A DNA stretch of 64,000 nt. It comes from an uncultured Microscilla sp. Lineage in GTDB: Bacteria > Bacteroidota > Bacteroidia > Cytophagales > Microscillaceae. Both the position numbers and the translations under genes were made by a program. The stretch is from assembly GCF_947493425.1 (NCBI RefSeq), contig NZ_CANLRP010000028.1, forward strand, positions 1 through 64,000, given 5' to 3'. The notes under the pieces were generated by a model that was given only the letters and a program-made list of their open reading frames with translations, did not search any database and had not been told where the DNA came from. Shown here in pieces: positions 63,410 through 64,000 of the stretch; the first letter of the stretch is position 1; every line of letters starts with the position of its first letter.

Positions 63410-64000
63410 GTTTCAATCCTTGTTTTAGTGGAAGTAGCTCTGAAAGTGAAGGTGCACTACTCGCTATCAGTCAAATGATGAGGTTTCAATCCTTGTTTTA
63501 GTGGAAGTAGCTCTGAAAGTTAAATATAACCACGTTAATATAAGTAAGTAACAATGTTTCAATCCTTGTTTTAGTGGAAGTAGCTCTGAAAGAGTATGAG
63601 AAAACCGCCCAACGCATTGACTTGCTGTTTCAATCCTTGTTTTAGTGGAAGTAGCTCTGAAAGTGCTACTTGTTTGGTTATTTGATTGCATAAGATTGGT
63701 TTCAATCCTTGTTTTAGTGGAAGTAGCTCTGAAAGGGTGGTGCTTGGTGGGGTTGGTGTAGAAAAGTGGGGTTTCAATCCTTGTTTTAGTGGAAGTAGCT
63801 CTGAAAGCACAACCAGGCTATCCACCAGAGTACACAGGAGATGTGTTTCAATCCTTGTTTTAGTGGAAGTAGCTCTGAAAGTTCCAGTGTGCTTTCTTAA
63901 CTCTTCTGTTGTTTTTAGTTTCAATCCTTGTTTTAGTGGAAGTAGCTCTGAAAGTGCCTAAACGTCAATTTATAGGTGCAAATAAAAAGCGTTTCAATCC

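Larger units (their letters stand above)
62878..64000 (-). CRISPR. CRISPR array, trailer end, continuing beyond the window
   Basis: The 37-nt repeat starts GTTTCAATCCTTG and ends GCTCTGAAAG on the + strand. Full copies start at 62878 (degenerate), 62953, 63027, 63410, 63483, 63556, 63627, 63699, 63771, 63845 and 63918; 63991 is cut by the window edge; 63096-63117 is a truncated copy. Spacers are 32-38 nt. The first four copies carry substitutions, and those from 63410 onward are identical by eye. On the minus strand the repeat ends in ATTGAAAC, the usual crRNA 5' handle of type I/III systems, so the array is probably read right to left, its leader lies outside the window, and the degenerate left end is the trailer. 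Confidence 0.96.

Noticed and set aside
62599-63961. Several ORFs across the array with repeated peptides such as LSELLPLKQGLK
   Set aside because: They are translations of CRISPR repeats, not genes.
63447-63990. Spacers matching the mobile island in this window
   Set aside because: No spacer was seen to match any part of the window by eye; a proper search against phages is needed.

Overview
The window looks like a chromosomal segment of a low-GC marine Bacteroidota, most likely a Cytophagales of the Microscilla type. This is inferred from the 287-residue primary sigma factor without region 1.1, the uppS-bamA-skp cluster preceded by DUF6089-type barrels, a secreted FG-GAP/PKD protein with a type IX sorting tail, Reg_prop/Y_Y_Y sensor architecture, LytS/LytTR signalling and A-rich leaders in place of Shine-Dalgarno sequences. 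I could not run a database search, so the genus is an inference.

Layout. 1-1.45 kb: a secreted/membrane TPR protein. 1.45-10.3 kb: a compact mobile island with divergent XRE and ribbon-helix-helix regulators, a miniature VirE-like P-loop protein, a run of overlapping small genes with Cys-x-x-Cys pairs, a membrane protein with a helix-turn-helix tail, a tyrosine integrase, a full VirE-type ATPase and a primase/toprim protein. It abuts the 3' end of a tRNA-Met gene and carries no relaxase or virion genes that I can recognise, so it resembles a phage satellite or a small integrative element. 10.8-18.95 kb: core genes (START-like protein, LptF/G permease, rpsO, pnp, primary sigma factor, trxB, M23/LysM peptidase). 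18.96-27.9 kb: a fatty-acid hydroxylase/CDGSH gene that appears split by a roughly 145-bp palindromic element, a GreA-like protein, a 1141-residue propeller/SpoIIE sensor phosphatase, several small unknown genes and a second palindromic element. 27.9-37.2 kb: a membrane pentapeptide-repeat protein, tandem paralogues, a LytS/LytTR pair, a T9SS FG-GAP protein, a VWA metallopeptidase-like protein and a STAS-like protein. 37.3-42.2 kb: pdxJ, yqeY, cvpA, a 571-bp non-coding inverted-repeat element, a CBS protein and nadK. 42.2-49.8 kb: the envelope-biogenesis cluster (two barrels, uppS, bamA and four tandem Skp/OmpH paralogues). 49.9-58.3 kb: LD-carboxypeptidase, ahcY, M61 peptidase, CapA-like protein, AraC regulator, and two secreted NTF2-fold proteins, one fused to DJ-1/PfpI. 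58.5-61.4 kb: a cobalamin riboswitch controlling metE. 61.4-64 kb: cas6, a VOC protein and the trailer end of a CRISPR array that runs off the right edge and is interrupted by a foreign insertion.

How the genes work together. ahcY and the B12-controlled metE belong to the methyl cycle. uppS, bamA, the Skp proteins and LptF/G build the cell envelope. Cas6 would process the array transcript, which repeat polarity suggests is read on the minus strand from a leader outside the window. The places most likely to hold undescribed biology are the 1.45-10 kb island, especially its four-gene Cys-pair cluster, the miniature ATPase, the membrane HTH protein and two matching leader hairpins, and the family of palindromic non-coding elements, one of which seems to have broken a gene.
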